A DNA stretch of 64,000 nt from Streptacidiphilus rugosus AM-16 (GCF_000744655.1 NZ_JQMJ01000004.1:3968001-4032000), one strand, 5' to 3'. Shown: positions 42,924 through 51,097, numbered from the stretch's first letter. Notes: generated by a model from the letters alone, not told the origin. Numbers and translations are program-made.

Positions 42924-43535
42924 ATGGGCGCGATGGAGACGGTGGTCCGTGACGCGGTGTCAGGCTGCGTCGGACTGGTCGCGGTGTGCTGGGTGGCGGG
43001 CGCGCTGTACTTCGGAGCACAGAGTCCGGCGGGCCTGCGGGGCTGGTCCGCGCGGGCGCGGAGCTCGCTGCCCGCGCGGCTGGGCCTGGTCGCGGGCGTC
43101 GCGGTCCTCGTCGCCCTGGGCGGCGGCGGTCGGGGCCGGCTCTGGCGGCATCTGCAGTACTGGCAGCCGGCGCTCGCCGTCCTCGGCGTCGTCGTGGTCG
43201 TGGCGTCGACCGCGCTGCTGCTGTGGGCGCGGTGGGTGCTCGGCACGATGTGGGCGAGCGTCCCGCTGGTGCGGCAGGGACACGAACTGCGCACCGGCGG
43301 GCCCTACGCCCACGTCCGCCACCCCATCTACACCGGGTTCCTCGGCCTCGTGCTCGGCGGCACGCTCGCGGAGGGCCTCGGTCTCTGGCTGCTGATCGCC
43401 GCCGCGTGCGTGCCTTGGCTGCTGCACCGGGTGCGCGTCGAGGACCGGCTGATGGCGGCGGAGTTCGGCGAGCAGTACGCCGCCTACCGCCGCCGGGTCC
43501 CGGCCCTGGCACCCCGCCTGCCACACCGGAACTGA
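42924..43535 (+). CDS. isoprenylcysteine carboxyl methyltransferase (ICMT)-like membrane methyltransferase
   Basis: A 203-residue protein with five or so spans. The C-terminal HELRTGGPYAHVRHPIYTGFLGLVLGG and RVEDRLMAAEFGEQYAAYRRRVP motifs are those of the ICMT/PEMT superfamily, which binds S-adenosylmethionine at the membrane face. Bacterial members methylate lipids or small acids of unknown identity. ATG 42924 is favoured; GTG 42900 and ATG 42933 are alternatives. It is divergent from the riboswitch-controlled peptidase and converges on an SDR gene. Confidence 0.88.
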   Translation: MGAMETVVRDAVSGCVGLVAVCWVAGALYFGAQSPAGLRGWSARARSSLPARLGLVAGVAVLVALGGGGRGRLWRHLQYWQPALAVLGVVVVVASTALLLWARWVLGTMWASVPLVRQGHELRTGGPYAHVRHPIYTGFLGLVLGGTLAEGLGLWLLIAAACVPWLLHRVRVEDRLMAAEFGEQYAAYRRRVPALAPRLPHRN

Positions 43536-43568
43536 CGGGCCGCCGACCGGTTCGTCCGCCCGGCGGCC

Positions 43569-44321
43569 TCAGTCCAGCCGCTTCAGCCCCTCGGCCGTCG
43601 GCTGGTACGCACCGGGCGACAGGGCGGGGTCGGTGGCCAGAGCGGCGATCGCCGCGCCGATGTCGGCCGGGGTGAGCACCGGGCCCATCCGGCGCAGGAA
43701 CTCCTCCTCCGCCACACCCGAGCGCTCGGCGTAGGCCCGCACACCGGCGTTCCCGACGCCGCTGCCGGGGGTCATCGGCGGCAGGATGCTGCGGAAGTCG
43801 ATCCCCAGGCCGCTGCGGGCGGACTCCTCGGCCGCGTACCCGGTGAGGAAACGGACCGCCGCCTTGGCGCCCGCGTAGCCCCCGCTGACCGGCGAGCCCT
43901 TCAGCGCCGCGCCGCTGGAGACGGCCACCACGACGCTGCCCGGGTCCAGTGGGAGCGTCAGCGCCTGCCGGGTCCAGTGGAAGGCGTGCCGGACGTCAGC
44001 CTCCCAGTGCCGACTGAAGCTCTCCCAGTCGTACTCCTGCAGCGGGCGCCCCAGTGGAACCGCGCCCGCGTTCAGCACGAGCACCCGCGGCCGGTACTGC
44101 GCGAGCAGCCGCTCGGCGACGTCGGGATCCGTCGCGTCCGCGGCGACGGGCACGAAGCCCGCACCGAGGCGTTCGCGCCGTTCGTCCAGCTCCGCCTTGT
44201 CGCGGGCGACGCCGACGACGCGCGCGCCGGCCGCGCACAGGACGGCCGCGGCCTCCGCGCCGAGGCCCCGGCTCGCGCCGGTGACGATCGCGGTGGCGCC
44301 GGTGAGATCAGGGACGGTCAT
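43569..44321 (-). CDS. short-chain dehydrogenase/reductase
   Basis: A 250-residue NAD(P)-dependent oxidoreductase. The cofactor motif is TGASRGLGAEAA (residues ~14-25), then VLNAGAVPLGRP, the catalytic Ser in VAVSSGAALKG, and Tyr/Lys in GGYAGAKAAVRF (YxxxK). The start at 44321 follows a strong GGAGGAGGAG. It is divergent from an ArsR-type regulator with an 8+8-bp palindrome between them, so it is probably repressed by that regulator. The substrate is unknown. Confidence 0.93.
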   Translation of the reverse strand: MTVPDLTGATAIVTGASRGLGAEAAAVLCAAGARVVGVARDKAELDERRERLGAGFVPVAADATDPDVAERLLAQYRPRVLVLNAGAVPLGRPLQEYDWESFSRHWEADVRHAFHWTRQALTLPLDPGSVVVAVSSGAALKGSPVSGGYAGAKAAVRFLTGYAAEESARSGLGIDFRSILPPMTPGSGVGNAGVRAYAERSGVAEEEFLRRMGPVLTPADIGAAIAALATDPALSPGAYQPTAEGLKRLD

Positions 44322-44360
44322 GGCCGCTCCTCCTCCGTGACGAACTCTCGATGGCCTGAT

Positions 44361-44380
44361 ATTCAACCTCTTGGTTGAAT
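44361..44380. promoter_or_regulatory. palindrome ATTCAACC-TCTT-GGTTGAAT
   Basis: Perfect 8-bp arms (44361-44368 and 44373-44380) lie between the divergent SDR and ArsR starts. A related half-site, ATTCAGCAATATGGTTGAG, continues into the ArsR start at 44408. This is the likely binding site of the ArsR-family protein. Confidence 0.75.
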
Positions 44381-44407
44381 GTACCGCCCGCGCTAACATT
44401 CAGCAAT

Positions 44408-44770
44408 ATGGTTGAGCGTTCTTCGGCACCCCTGGATCTCACCTACATGGCCCTCGCCGATCCGACCCGGCGGGCCATCCTGCAACGCCTGCGCACCACC
44501 GAGGCGCGCGTCACCGAGATCGCCGCGCCGCTGCCGATGTCGCTGGCGGCGGTCTCGAAGCACATCATCGTGCTGGAGCGGGCCGGCCTGGTCCGCCGCG
44601 AGATACGCGGCCGCGACCACTACCTCAGCGCGAATCCGCAGCCGCTCGCCGAGGCCGAGCAGTGGATCAGCGACTACACCCGCTTCTGGGAGCGCCGCGC
44701 CGACGCCCTGGCCGCCCACCTGGAGGCGCACGCCGCGGAGATCGCCGACACGAAGGGGAGCACGCCATGA
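44408..44770 (+). CDS. ArsR-family (non-metal, SdpR-like) regulator
   Basis: A 120-residue winged-helix protein from ATG 44408: LTYMALADPTRRAILQRLRTTEARVTEIAAPLPMSLAAVSKHIIVLERAGLVRREIRGRDHYL. No metal-binding cysteine motif is present. This subfamily is typically encoded together with an AHSA1/SRPBCC protein, as here, where its stop overlaps the next ATG (ATGA). It probably represses the pair and the divergent SDR through the palindrome at 44361. What it senses is unknown. Confidence 0.93.
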   Translation: MVERSSAPLDLTYMALADPTRRAILQRLRTTEARVTEIAAPLPMSLAAVSKHIIVLERAGLVRREIRGRDHYLSANPQPLAEAEQWISDYTRFWERRADALAAHLEAHAAEIADTKGSTP

Positions 44771-45192
44771 CGGACGCCGTCGTCCGGGTCACCCGCAGCC
44801 TGAAGGCCGACGCCGAGGACGTCTTCGACGCGTGGACCAACGCCGACCGGCTGCAGCAGTGGCTCTGCCCGGATCCAGGCATCGTCGCCGAGGCCACCTG
44901 CGATCCGGTCGTCGGCGGCCGCTACCGGATCGTCAAGATCTTCGAATCCGGCGCGGACACCGTGACCGGCGAGTACCTGATCGTGGACCGTCCCCACCTC
45001 CTGGTCTTCACCTGGGCGGCCGACAGCACCCACGGCCGGACCACCCGCGTCACCGTCACCCTCCGTCCCGAGGGCGCCACCACCGAGATGACCATCACTC
45101 ACGAACAGCTCCCCGGCGGCGACTTCCGCGAGCGCGCCACGGTCATCTGGTCCTCCATCGCCGACAAACTGGCCGCCCTCCTCACCCCGTAG
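44767..45192 (+). CDS. SRPBCC / AHSA1-type protein
   Basis: A 141-residue START-like domain protein, MTDAVVRVTRSLKADAEDVFDAWTNADRLQQWLCPDP. GGRYRIVKIFESGADTVTGEYLIVDRPHLLVFTWA and the C-terminal helix follow the AHSA1 pattern. Such proteins bind hydrophobic ligands in a deep cavity. Translational coupling with the ArsR regulator suggests that they form a functional pair, possibly as ligand binder and repressor. Confidence 0.92.
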   Translation: MTDAVVRVTRSLKADAEDVFDAWTNADRLQQWLCPDPGIVAEATCDPVVGGRYRIVKIFESGADTVTGEYLIVDRPHLLVFTWAADSTHGRTTRVTVTLRPEGATTEMTITHEQLPGGDFRERATVIWSSIADKLAALLTP

Positions 45193-45213
45193 CACCCGGG
45201 CCGCCCGCGCACC

Positions 45214-45501
45214 TCACCCGGCGTCGAGCACCTCCAGGACGTCGACCATGCGGGCGAGTTTCGCGCGGACGCGGGTGGCGTCGGGGGCGGCGACGGTGAC
45301 TTCGACGGTCGTGGGGCCGTCGGGGGCGGCGTGGTAGGAGAGGGCGGTGACGCGGTGGGCGCTGAGGACGGCGGCGACGCGGGCGAGGAGGCCGCGGGCG
45401 GGGAGGACCGTCGCGACGATGTGCTGCTGCGGGGCCGGGGCCGGGAGCAGGTCGGCGGCGAGCAGGGCGGTGGGAGGGGCGACGGGGGTGTCGACGGGCA
45501 T
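45214..45501 (-). CDS. IlvM-like ACT-domain regulatory protein
   Basis: A 95-residue protein from ATG 45501 (GGAG six bases upstream). After ~28 Ala/Pro-rich residues, the rest is one ACT domain: QQHIVATVLPARGLLARVAAVLSAHRVTALSYHAAPDGPTTVEVTVAAPDATRVRAKLARMVDVLEV. The VEVTVA(A)PD....RVRAKLARMVDV part parallels E. coli IlvM, the small regulatory subunit of acetolactate synthase II. No catalytic subunit is adjacent. An attenuator terminator and a 15-codon leader rich in Leu/Ile/Val lie upstream, which supports a link to branched-chain amino-acid supply. Confidence 0.8.
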   Translation of the reverse strand: MPVDTPVAPPTALLAADLLPAPAPQQHIVATVLPARGLLARVAAVLSAHRVTALSYHAAPDGPTTVEVTVAAPDATRVRAKLARMVDVLEVLDAG

Positions 45502-45540
45502 GGGGTGCTCCAGAGCTGACCGTTGGCCCGTGGGTCCGCG

Positions 45541-45578
45541 GGCCAAAAGGAAAGACCCCTCGCGGACGCGAGAGGTCT
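45541..45578 (-). terminator. attenuator terminator before the IlvM-like gene
   Basis: On the minus strand, AGACCTCTCGC and GCGAGGGGTCT (complements of 45568-45578 and 45553-45563) form an 11-bp stem with a GTCC loop, followed by TTTCCTTTT. The hairpin ends 40 nt before the ATG at 45501 and starts 33 nt after the leader-peptide stop. GTGCCG inside the leader (45624-45629) is complementary to the segment just before the stem (45581-45586), a possible antiterminator. A further perfect hairpin TTGGCCCG/CGGGCCAA (45523-45546) overlaps the terminator tail. Confidence 0.8.
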
Positions 45579-45611
45579 GGGTGCCGGTGGCGCGGGCTGG
45601 TCCGGTGGGAC

Positions 45612-45659
45612 TCAGCGCGGCAGCGGCACGCCGAAGCAAATAATGAGTGCGGTGCTCAT
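45612..45659 (-). CDS. 15-residue branched-chain attenuation leader peptide
   Basis: ATG 45659 to TGA 45612 encodes MSTALIICFGVPLPR. Five of 15 residues are Leu, Ile or Val, and the two Ile codons are consecutive ATT, a rare codon in this high-GC genome. It stands directly upstream of an intrinsic terminator and the IlvM-like ACT gene, the textbook layout for ribosome-mediated attenuation. No Shine-Dalgarno is visible, so the transcript may be leaderless. Confidence 0.75.
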   Translation of the reverse strand: MSTALIICFGVPLPR

Positions 45660-45733
45660 GGACCCAGGATGACACCCCGACCCCTCCGTGGGACGAACCG
45701 TCTCACAGAGTGGGCCAGGGGTCGGTGTGCTCG

Positions 45734-45982
45734 TCAGACCATCAGGGGAACCGCATGGATCTCGTCCGCCTTGTGGCCCGCCCGCTCGTGGATCCGTTGG
45801 ACGGCCTCCATCGACGGAGCCTCGGACAGGCAGTAGACCGTGCCGGACTCGGGGTCCGCCCAGGCCTGCTTGAAGTGAACGTGTTCCTCGCCCTCGATGG
45901 CGAGGTCGGCCTGGTGTGCGGCGGCCAGCTGCTCGGCCGTGATCCCGGTCATCCCGTGGTGGACGTCCATGAAGGTCGTCAT
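45734..45982 (-). CDS. SCO4226-type nickel-binding (DUF4242) protein
   Basis: An 82-residue protein from ATG 45982 (GGGAGG nine bases upstream). MTTFMDVHHGMTGITAEQLAAAHQADLAIEGEEHVHFKQAWADPESGTVYCLSEAPSMEAVQRIHERAGHKADEIHAV closely matches the structurally characterised Streptomyces coelicolor SCO4226, a ferredoxin-like dimer that binds Ni2+ through His residues. The role in the cell is not established. It is an isolated gene. Confidence 0.9.
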   Translation of the reverse strand: MTTFMDVHHGMTGITAEQLAAAHQADLAIEGEEHVHFKQAWADPESGTVYCLSEAPSMEAVQRIHERAGHKADEIHAVPLMV

Positions 45983-46106
45983 GATCCCTGGCACCTCCCT
46001 CGGCTCGGCCCGGGGCGGCGGCCCCGGGCCTTCCTGGTGGTTCCAGCATGCGCCGCACGTCCGCCTCGGGCGACCGGGCAGAAGTGGCCGCCTAGCCGGG
46101 CCTCGG

Positions 46107-48656
46107 TCAGCCGATCACCCACTGCTGGAGCGCGGACCCCGTGTTCGCCTGCTGGGTGACCAGCGAGCCGTCGCCCGTCCCCGCCGTGGTCAGCAACAGC
46201 CCGCTCCTGACCGAGGCCACCGTCCAGGAGCCGCCCGCCAGCTGCGTCAGCCTCCAGTGCTGGTTGCTGTTACCGGTGCAGGTCCACTGGATCACCTGGG
46301 CGCCGGCCGAGGTCGACCCGCCGCTGACGTCCGCGCAGAGGCCCGACTCGGCGTTGACCAGCTGGTACGAACCGTCGGACTGCTGCGTGAACTGCCAGGT
46401 CTGGTTGGCGCCGCCGTTGGCGGACCAGGTGATCAGCTGGGTACCGGCGCTCTTGCTGTGGTTCGGGTCGTCCAGCGCCTTGCCGCCGGTGACCAGGGTG
46501 TGCGGGCCGTTGAGACTGCTTCCCTGGCCCACCGTCCAGCCGAAGGAGGCCGTGCCGGAGGCGGTCCCCGAGGTCACCGTCACCGTCGCCGAGCCGCTGC
46601 CTGCGGAGGTGGGCGGACCGGAGATCAGGCCGGTGGCCGCGTTGATCGTCACGCCGTCGGGCAGACCCGTGGCCGCGTACGAGAGCGAACCGCCCGCGCT
46701 GGCGCTCGCGCTGACCTGGAGCTGGACCGAGGCGCCCGCCGTCCAGCTCTGCGCCGGGATCGGGCTGACGGTGACCGTGCCGGAGGTCGAGCCGACGGCG
46801 GTCATGGTCAGCGTCTGCTGCGCCGCGGTGCGGCCCGCGCCGACGGCGTTGCCGGTGGTGTCGGTCCAGTAGCGCGCGGGCGTGGTCTCACTGAGCCGCC
46901 CGGCGCTGCCGCTGAGCCCGACCACCAGACCGCTGTAGCGGTTGACCAGCCGGTACGTGCCGCTGCCGCCCGCCACCCCCGGCACCACGAACCACTGCTG
47001 CCCGACGCTCGGACCGCTCGTGCCCGCCGCCGTGACGGTGAGCGCCGCGCCCCAGGCCCGCCCCGCGGTGGCGCCCGAGTTCACGCCGAGCAGCTGACCG
47101 CTGCCCGCGTTGACCACCCGGTAGGAGCCGTCGCCGTCGCCGACGAAGCTCCATGCCTCGGCCGCCGCGCCGGTCGGCGCGGCCAGCGACGTCGTCGCCG
47201 AGCCGCCCGCCACCTGCGCGAGCACCCGTCCGTCGCCGCTGGCGATCCGGTAGGTCCGGCTCGGGTCCAGGACCGGTCCGGCCGGGGCGGTCGAGTCGAC
47301 GGTCTCGTCGGCGTACTCGCCGTCGGAGCTGTGGCAGGAGATCGAGCAGTAGGAGCGGAAGCTCCTGCCGATGATCGTCGAGTTGGTCCGGTTCGCGCTG
47401 TCGACGAACCAGCGGTACCAGGAGCCCGAGGTGTAGCTGCCCGAATCGCCCGCCAGGTACCACTTCTGCGTGGAGAGGTCGTCGGTGACGTAGTAGCGCT
47501 GCGGCGCGGTGCCGGAGACGACCTCCGGCTCGCCGATGTAGAGGCCCAGGTAGGCGTCGTAGGCGATGTTCATGATGAACAGGTCCGACTTGGCGGGCAG
47601 CTTCCCGGCCGCGACCTGCTGGTCGACGGTGCCGGTGTTGGCCGGGTCGTAGTCGGCGGAGACGGGCGTGTACCCGTTCGGGTTCGCCGAGCCGGCCGGA
47701 ACCATGTTGCTCTCCAGGCCGCCGACGCCCGGCTGGGTCCAGGCGCCGTTGTACCACTTCTGCCAGGTGCCGCTCGCCATCTTGCCGGAGATCGGCGCGC
47801 GGGCGACGTGCGCGAGCCCGCCGGTGCTGCCGCCGACGCCGCTCTTGGGAACGATCCGCGAGCCGTAGTAGACGTAGAAGTAGCCCGAGGCGGTGTCGAC
47901 GAAGAGGCGCTGGTCGCCGTCGCCGTAGTCGTAGGTCTGGTTCGGGAACGCGGTGCTGTCGCCCCGGGTGGTGCTGTAGGGCGAGGTGATCGCGTGGCCC
48001 TCGATCGTCCAGGTCCTCCCCTGGTCCGTCGACCTGGCGTAGTCGATGGCGTCGTAGTGCAGCCCGTCGCCGAAGGGCTGCGGGGTGAACTCGTTGTGGA
48101 CCAGCCCGTACCAGTCGCCGGTGTCCGGGTCGACCCAGGTCCCCACCAGATCGCAGTAGTCGGGCTGGGCATAGCCGGAGCCGGAGGGCGCGGAGGTCGA
48201 GGTCAGCCCGGTCGGGCTGTTGTCGCAGCGCCAGGTGGTGTCGCTGTTGGAGTCGTTCTTGTTCGCCGGGTTGACGGAGTTGTTCAGGGTGGTGTCGGCG
48301 GTGGCGTCGTCGAAGGTGGCGCCGGTGTAGAACTGCCACTGCCGCGAGTCCTTCGCTCCGTAGAGCGAGTGCGACTGCTGGAAGTAGAAGGTGCCGTCCT
48401 TGTCGACGTACGAGCTTGCCGGGGTGTCGTCGGCGTAGGGGTAGGAGCCCGTCGTCCCGATGGTGACCGTGTAGGAGGCCGAGCCTGGCGACGCGGCCGA
48501 GGCGGCCGACGTCGTCGCCGCACGGGCGGCGGACGCGGTGAGCCCGCCGACCGCGCCGCTGCCGCCCAGGGTGAGCGCCAGCACGGCCGCCGCACCGACG
48601 GCCCTCCGCGGGGCTCGCCCGCGCACGCTGCTCCCGGACGTTCGAGGAGCTGACAC
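46107..48656 (-). CDS. large secreted glycosidase-like protein with ricin B-lectin and putative Ig domains
   Basis: An 849-residue exported protein. GTG 48656, after GAGGGAGA, gives a signal peptide of ~45 residues ending in ASAARA. Residues ~50-430 form a beta-propeller-type catalytic or binding domain (STDQGRTWTIEG, YDYGDGDQRLFVDTASGYFYVYYGSR). Then come a ricin-like region (~440-560), a He_PIG Ig-like domain (SPIPAQSWTAGASVQL...ATGLPDGVTINAATGLISGPP), and a C-terminal ricin B-lectin domain with QxW repeats (NQTWQF, NQHWRL, LQQWVIG). It is divergent from a LacI regulator, so sugar-inducible extracellular polysaccharide use is likely. Confidence 0.85.
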   Translation of the reverse strand: MSAPRTSGSSVRGRAPRRAVGAAAVLALTLGGSGAVGGLTASAARAATTSAASAASPGSASYTVTIGTTGSYPYADDTPASSYVDKDGTFYFQQSHSLYGAKDSRQWQFYTGATFDDATADTTLNNSVNPANKNDSNSDTTWRCDNSPTGLTSTSAPSGSGYAQPDYCDLVGTWVDPDTGDWYGLVHNEFTPQPFGDGLHYDAIDYARSTDQGRTWTIEGHAITSPYSTTRGDSTAFPNQTYDYGDGDQRLFVDTASGYFYVYYGSRIVPKSGVGGSTGGLAHVARAPISGKMASGTWQKWYNGAWTQPGVGGLESNMVPAGSANPNGYTPVSADYDPANTGTVDQQVAAGKLPAKSDLFIMNIAYDAYLGLYIGEPEVVSGTAPQRYYVTDDLSTQKWYLAGDSGSYTSGSWYRWFVDSANRTNSTIIGRSFRSYCSISCHSSDGEYADETVDSTAPAGPVLDPSRTYRIASGDGRVLAQVAGGSATTSLAAPTGAAAEAWSFVGDGDGSYRVVNAGSGQLLGVNSGATAGRAWGAALTVTAAGTSGPSVGQQWFVVPGVAGGSGTYRLVNRYSGLVVGLSGSAGRLSETTPARYWTDTTGNAVGAGRTAAQQTLTMTAVGSTSGTVTVSPIPAQSWTAGASVQLQVSASASAGGSLSYAATGLPDGVTINAATGLISGPPTSAGSGSATVTVTSGTASGTASFGWTVGQGSSLNGPHTLVTGGKALDDPNHSKSAGTQLITWSANGGANQTWQFTQQSDGSYQLVNAESGLCADVSGGSTSAGAQVIQWTCTGNSNQHWRLTQLAGGSWTVASVRSGLLLTTAGTGDGSLVTQQANTGSALQQWVIG

Positions 48657-48798
48657 AGTGTCTCCCTCTCTGCTGGGGGCGCCCCTGCGGCGCCCCGCCC
48701 TCGTGCGGCGGGTTCCCACGCGCAGCCGTCCGCTGCCTCCCCGGTCCCACGCGAACCCCCCGAACGCCCGACCGCGGCACGGACAGTAGGACCAATTG

Positions 48799-48909
48799 GA
48801 CCGGTAAAACAAGAGTGCCGACCAAGAATCCCGTACTTTGCAGGCCACTTCTTGACAGCGGCCGACTGCCGACCCTACGTTTCAGAGACCTTCACTTGAT
48901 CGGTAAAAC
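48799..48909. promoter_or_regulatory. two GA(C/T)CGGTAAAAC boxes, candidate LacI operators
   Basis: GACCGGTAAAAC (48799-48810) and GATCGGTAAAAC (48898-48909) agree at 11 of 12 positions. The second extends to the short palindrome CGGTAAAACCG. One flanks the promoter side of the secreted protein gene; the other lies 19 nt before the LacI start. CGGTAAAACCG resembles half-symmetric LacI-family sites. Confidence 0.6.
48852..48881 (+). promoter_or_regulatory. housekeeping promoter of the LacI-family gene
   Basis: TTGACA at 48852-48857 and TACGTT at 48876-48881 are separated by 18 nt, matching the HrdB-type consensus. The second GATCGGTAAAAC box lies about 16 nt downstream, where bound LacI protein would block elongation. 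Confidence 0.65.
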
Positions 48910-48928
48910 CGCGAACCCCTGGGGCGGC

Positions 48929-49942
48929 ATGGCGACGATGCAGGACGTGGCCGAGCGGGCCGGGGTCACCAAGCAGACCGTCTCCAACGTGATCAGCGGC
49001 CGGGTCAGGGTCAGGCCGGACACCGCCGCCCGGGTGCGTGCGGCGATCGACGAACTCGGCTACACGCCGAACCTGGTCGCCCGCTCGCTGGCCACCGGCA
49101 CCACCAAGACCGTCGGCCTGTTCGTGCCCACGGTGGCGAGCTCCTTCTACTCGGAGGTCGTCGAAGAGGTCGAGGACGTCCTCGAGCGCAACGGCTACCA
49201 CCTGCTGCTCTGCACCACCCGCCTGGACGGGGAACGCGCCCGCCGCCAGCTGGCCGGGCTCTCCAGCCGCAACGTGGACGCCCTGCTGATCGCCGGGGAC
49301 CGGGATCTGATCGACCATCTGCCGCTGCTCGCCGACGCGCGCTTCCCCGTGGTCCTGTGCGCCTGGGAGACCGAGGCGCCCGACCGCTTCCCCGTCGTCA
49401 CCATCGACTACGAACGCGCCGGCTACCTGGCCGGCCGCCACCTGCGCTCGCTCGGGCACGAACGGGTCGCGGTACTGGCCAGCCCGGCCCACACCGTGCG
49501 GATCGAGGGACTGCGGCGCGCCTTCGCCGCCGACGGGCTGGCCGTGCCCGACAGCGCGGTGCACCTCGCCCCTGAGCCGACCCCGGCCGGCGGCTTCGCC
49601 GCCGCGAGCGCCGCGCTCTCCTCCCGGCCCGCCCCCACCGCCCTCTTCGCCACCCACGACGTGCTCGCCCTCGGCGCGCTGGAGGCGGCGCGCGTGCTCG
49701 GCCGCGCGGTCCCCGCGCAGCTCTCGGTCGTCGGCCACGACGACAACCCGGAGATCAGGGTGACCCACCCGGCGCTCACCACCGTGGCGATCCCCAAGCG
49801 GGAGATGGCGAAGCAGGCGATCGAGCTGCTGCTGCACGCCCTCGCCGACGCACGCAGCCCGGCCAACGCGCTGCAGTTGCTGCGCCCCGAACTGATCGTG
49901 CGCGAGAGCACCGGTCCCGCGCCCCGGCCGGACACCGGCTGA
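48929..49942 (+). CDS. LacI-family transcriptional regulator
   Basis: A 337-residue protein from ATG 48929. The N-terminal MATMQDVAERAGVTKQTVSNVISGRVRVRPDTAARVRAAIDELGYTPNLVARSLATG is a canonical LacI DNA-binding domain with hinge. The remainder is a periplasmic-binding-protein-like sugar sensor (VGLFVPTVASSFYSEVVEEVEDVL...ATHDVLALGALEAARVLG). It is divergent from the secreted ricin-domain protein and is its likely regulator, responding to a sugar released from the target polysaccharide. Confidence 0.93.
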   Translation: MATMQDVAERAGVTKQTVSNVISGRVRVRPDTAARVRAAIDELGYTPNLVARSLATGTTKTVGLFVPTVASSFYSEVVEEVEDVLERNGYHLLLCTTRLDGERARRQLAGLSSRNVDALLIAGDRDLIDHLPLLADARFPVVLCAWETEAPDRFPVVTIDYERAGYLAGRHLRSLGHERVAVLASPAHTVRIEGLRRAFAADGLAVPDSAVHLAPEPTPAGGFAAASAALSSRPAPTALFATHDVLALGALEAARVLGRAVPAQLSVVGHDDNPEIRVTHPALTTVAIPKREMAKQAIELLLHALADARSPANALQLLRPELIVRESTGPAPRPDTG

Positions 49943-49975
49943 GGCGGCCGGGCGGCGGCCGCCTCCACGACGGCC

Positions 49976-51097
49976 TCAACCGCCCCGCAGGGAGGACTCC
50001 AAGGACGGCTCCGCCTGCGCGCCCACGGACGGCTCCGCCTGCGTGCCCACGGACGGCTCCGCCGCTCCGACCGGGACGCGGGGCAGCGCCGTGGGCTGCT
50101 CGTCGCGCAGATGGGCCGCGAGCTCCTCCCGGACCAGACAGCGCAGGTCGAACGCGTCGGCGGCGTTGTCCGCGGTCATCAGGGCGCGCACCACCAGCGT
50201 GGTGGGCGTCGAGTCCACCACCTGGAGGGCCTGACCCTTGCCGTTCCACAGGTCGGTCGAGCCCAGCACCTCGCCGAGGCGACGGCGCAGGTCCGTGATC
50301 TCCGCGCGGTAGTCGACATGCAGCAGCGCGGTCCCGGTGATGGCGGGATCGCGGCGGGACCAGTTCTCGAACGGCTTGCCCGCGAACGCGGAGGCGGGCA
50401 TGACGATGCGGCGCTGGTCCCAGGTGGCGACCACGACGTAGGTGAGCGTGATCTCCTCCACGGTGCCCCACTCGCCCGCCACCACGACCTCGTCGCCGAT
50501 GCGCATCATGTCGCCGAAGGCGAGTTGCATCCCGGCGAAGAGGTTCGCCAGGGTGCTCTGGGCCGCGATGCCGGCGATCAGACCGATCAGGCCGGCGGAG
50601 GCGAAGACGCTGGTCCCGACCGCGCGCACGGTGCGGAAGATCATCAGGATCGCCGCGATCGCCAGGACCGCGCACAGCGCCCCGGTGATCCGGCGCATCA
50701 GGTCAGCCTGCGTGCGCACCCGGCGCACCCGCGCGGCGTCCCTCGGCTGGACCGTGTAGCGGGCGAGGCCGAGGTCGAACCCGAGGCTGGCGATCCGGTA
50801 GACGAGCCAGGCCGTCGCGGCGATGAGCAGCACGACCAGGGTGTGGCGCACCACGCCGTCCGCGTCGCCCGCCCACCGGAACCAGCGCCCGGCGAGCAGC
50901 AGGGCGACCGGCGCCAGCACGGCCAGCAGCGGGCGGCGGCACCGTCCCAGCAACGCCCCTGGACCGTGTCCGTGGGGGCGGGCACGGATCACCCGCCGGG
51001 CGAGCCGTTCGACCGCGCCGACCGACAGCCAGGCGGCCACGACGGCCGCCGCGACCGCGGCCACCGGCGTGGCCACCGATCCGAGTACTGGGTTCAC
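49976..51097 (-). CDS. MscS-family mechanosensitive channel
   Basis: A 373-residue membrane protein. GTG 51097 has GGGGAGGTCAG upstream and is chosen over longer frames. Four spans precede the pore helix region FASAGLIGLIAGIAAQSTLANLFAGMQLAFGDMMRIGDEVVVAGEWGTVEEITLTYV, which is the MscS signature (pore-lining TM3 and beta domain). The C-terminal cytosolic domain ends in a short tandem repeat (AEPSVGT/AEPSVGA/AEPS). It acts as a pressure-relief or small-conductance channel. Confidence 0.93.
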   Translation of the reverse strand: MNPVLGSVATPVAAVAAAVVAAWLSVGAVERLARRVIRARPHGHGPGALLGRCRRPLLAVLAPVALLLAGRWFRWAGDADGVVRHTLVVLLIAATAWLVYRIASLGFDLGLARYTVQPRDAARVRRVRTQADLMRRITGALCAVLAIAAILMIFRTVRAVGTSVFASAGLIGLIAGIAAQSTLANLFAGMQLAFGDMMRIGDEVVVAGEWGTVEEITLTYVVVATWDQRRIVMPASAFAGKPFENWSRRDPAITGTALLHVDYRAEITDLRRRLGEVLGSTDLWNGKGQALQVVDSTPTTLVVRALMTADNAADAFDLRCLVREELAAHLRDEQPTALPRVPVGAAEPSVGTQAEPSVGAQAEPSLESSLRGG

